Virus record (IMG/VR): IMGVR_UViG_3300032213_003669
Location: 1-23,184 of that record
Length of the DNA stretch: 23,184 bases
Source of the DNA: a virus
Strand: one strand, 5' to 3'
Positions within the stretch are counted from its first letter, which is position 1; each line of letters opens with the position of its first letter. The notes below the pieces were generated by a model. That model did no database searches. It was not told where the DNA came from and worked only from the letters and a program-made list of their open reading frames with translations. Both the position numbers and the translations under genes were made by a program. Of this stretch, positions 22,151-23,184 are shown piece after piece.

Positions 22151-22600
22151 TTATACCTCCATCGTGATATGGGAAACGGTACTTGCGTCCCAATCAAAAG
22201 TTATTTGCTGCAATGATGTGAACCAGTTGTAATAGCCTTCGCCATACATGTCTATTATCGCATGTTTTGGTACAGACCCAAGTTCTGCTGATGTCAACAT
22301 CCCATTGTACACGCCATCCACATTCCCAGGACGGAAGGATGGAATCGCAACTTTGTCAGAATCATCAATCTCGTCTAGCTCAAGGCGGCCTGTTGTTGGG
22401 TCGTAGCGCCAACCATAGAACCATTGGAATCCGCCGTCAATCAATTCAACGCTAGTTGGCTCCCAGTTGAATGTTGCGGTCGCAGAACTCGCAGGGGAAG
22501 TCAGACGCCACGAAGTGCCGTCATAGATCCATGTGCGTCCAGACGCATCAAAAAGATCGCCTGTGCTTGGAGAACCGGGAAAAGAAATAGCCATAGCCAT
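22151..22600 (-). CDS. Small tail/virion protein, 149 aa
   Basis: 149 aa from the ATG at 22600; an ATG two codons later (22594) and a TTG one codon earlier are alternatives. The opening AISFPGSPSTGDLFDASGRT with WIYDGTSWR is a short module common in phage fibre and tail proteins. The middle (VELIDGGFQWFYGWRYDPTT, LELDEIDDSDKVAIP) and the end (IIDMYGEGYYNWFTSLQQIT, TFDWDASTVSHITMEV) are beta-rich and aromatic. No Shine-Dalgarno lies at the usual distance. TATAAT ends only 4 bases before the ATG, so the transcript may start at or near the start codon (leaderless), as is common in Actinobacteria. Its stop is 3 bases before the next ATG. Confidence 0.75.
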   Translation of the reverse strand: MAMAISFPGSPSTGDLFDASGRTWIYDGTSWRLTSPASSATATFNWEPTSVELIDGGFQWFYGWRYDPTTGRLELDEIDDSDKVAIPSFRPGNVDGVYNGMLTSAELGSVPKHAIIDMYGEGYYNWFTSLQQITFDWDASTVSHITMEV

Positions 22601-22603
22601 CAA

Positions 22604-22611
22604 AATTATAC
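22604..22611 (-). promoter_or_regulatory. -10-like element immediately before the 149-aa gene
   Basis: The minus strand reads GTATAATT in the sequence ATGTATAATTTTG, ending 3 bases before the ATG at 22600. It matches the GTAWAATT core of the motifs before the endolysin and surface-protein genes. If used, transcription would begin about at the start codon, giving a leaderless message. The gap to the upstream oxygenase gene is only 26 bases, so chance AT-richness is a real alternative. Confidence 0.35.
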
Positions 22612-22626
22612 ATTGTTACCTATTTG

Positions 22627-23184
22627 CTAAAAGGACGTACCTCTAGAAACTGCCTCAAAGCAGAAATTGACTACACGCCTAGTTGGGTGAACTAGCGGCA
22701 AGGAAGCGCTGTGGGCTATATGACCGTTGAATATGACACCACGATTGCGTTTAGGTTCCACGCGTTTGATGATTTTTCCGTCAGGATTATTTACTACTCC
22801 TTCTACACATTTGTAGTCATAAAAGCAGGTGTCCCCGTCAGAGTCTTCCAGATAGAACAACCCACTGAAATAATCAATCCCCTTCGGATGGTCAACATGT
22901 GGATATCCGGCAACCTGTTTGGGTGCCAGCACGGAAAGGTTCACTCGAGCGCGTAGAAGGTTTTTGAATTGCAGGTCTGTGCGATCCAACATAATGTAAA
23001 GAATTGGTGACATAACATTCAGATAGTTGGAAGGCTCAGCAGACTGTGTTGCCGGCTCGTAAAGCGAATGAATAAACCCGAACGAATCGGCCCGCTCATC
23101 ATCCAAATAGGTGTGCGTATTCGGCAAAAAATACCAAGGGAAACTTGTTGATTTCACAGCCTCTAAAATCATTGCCAAATGCCC
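22627..23184 (-). CDS. Third 2OG/Fe(II) oxygenase, 5' end beyond window
   Basis: About 185 residues visible. The frame stays open to the window edge, so the N-terminus is probably missing: relatives usually begin with 15-30 more residues before the AILE..SFPWYF segment. Internal starts (ATG 23172, TTG 23178) are possible but look too late. The iron ligands are H-V-D in GYPHVDHPKG and a histidine in NGHIAHSAS. An Arg in HPTRRVVNF would hold 2-oxoglutarate. FYLEDSDGDTCFYDY and PKRNRGVIFNG complete the double-stranded beta-helix. It differs from the two cassette enzymes: its 2-oxoglutarate residue is Arg, not Lys as in the P4H-like one. It is on the strand of the tail genes, 26 bases before the 149-aa gene. 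Substrate unknown; phage oxygenases of this type are common in marine phages. Confidence 0.83.
   Translation of the reverse strand, partial: GHLAMILEAVKSTSFPWYFLPNTHTYLDDERADSFGFIHSLYEPATQSAEPSNYLNVMSPILYIMLDRTDLQFKNLLRARVNLSVLAPKQVAGYPHVDHPKGIDYFSGLFYLEDSDGDTCFYDYKCVEGVVNNPDGKIIKRVEPKRNRGVIFNGHIAHSASLPLVHPTRRVVNFCFEAVSRGTSF

Overview
The window looks like part of a T4-type (myovirus-like) bacteriophage genome whose host is a planktonic actinobacterium. Phage origin rests on a lysis cassette (M15 endolysin plus small membrane proteins), tail-fibre and adhesin genes, and tight 1-, 4- and 8-14-base gene overlaps. The T4-type or cyanophage-like flavour rests on remembered resemblance of the 627-aa virion protein, the CGCFM zinc-ribbon protein and the 123-aa VDIWEVI protein; no search was run. 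The actinobacterial host is inferred from a WhiB-family regulator, an actinobacterial-type [3Fe-4S]/[4Fe-4S] ferredoxin, and a surface protein with poly-threonine linkers of a kind common in Actinomycetota. GC looks mid-40s by eye, which would fit low-GC freshwater or marine lineages. No integrase, terminase, polymerase or capsid gene is in view.

Layout. 1-225: AT-rich leader with hairpins. 226-1106 (+): winged-helix regulator, WhiB-like protein and tRNA-Met(CAT), closely packed. 1114-4313 (-): transcribed from the endolysin end: endolysin, three small membrane proteins, a Cys-rich lipoprotein, a ferredoxin and two unknown proteins. 4372-8397 (-): one 1,341-aa exported, membrane-anchored surface protein. 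8490-11104 (-): zinc-ribbon protein, unknown protein, Cys-rich fibre and a second fibre. 11173-12265 (-): GT-A glycosyltransferase and small membrane protein. 12319-15139 (+): inverted cassette of a flavin-dependent halogenase and two 2-oxoglutarate/Fe(II) oxygenases. 15136-22600 (-): unknown protein, four tandem glycine-rich adhesin paralogues, and tail/virion proteins. 22627-edge (-): a third 2OG/Fe(II) oxygenase, probably missing its N-terminus.

How the parts may work together. Two things stand out. First, an oxygen-dependent tailoring set (halogenase, collagen-prolyl-hydroxylase-like enzyme, further 2OG oxygenases) and a glycosyltransferase sit among Gly/His/Pro-rich adhesins, which makes the adhesins plausible but unproven substrates. 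Second, the phage carries a large bacterial-style surface protein (signal peptide, Thr linkers, predicted beta-helix, FnIII-like domain, thirteen exact 17-residue helical repeats, three C-terminal membrane segments). That architecture suits displaying a new surface on the infected cell rather than building a virion. Three intergenic regions before minus-strand units share an extended -10-like motif (TAGTGTAWAATT-like) without an obvious -35, a candidate phage late promoter.
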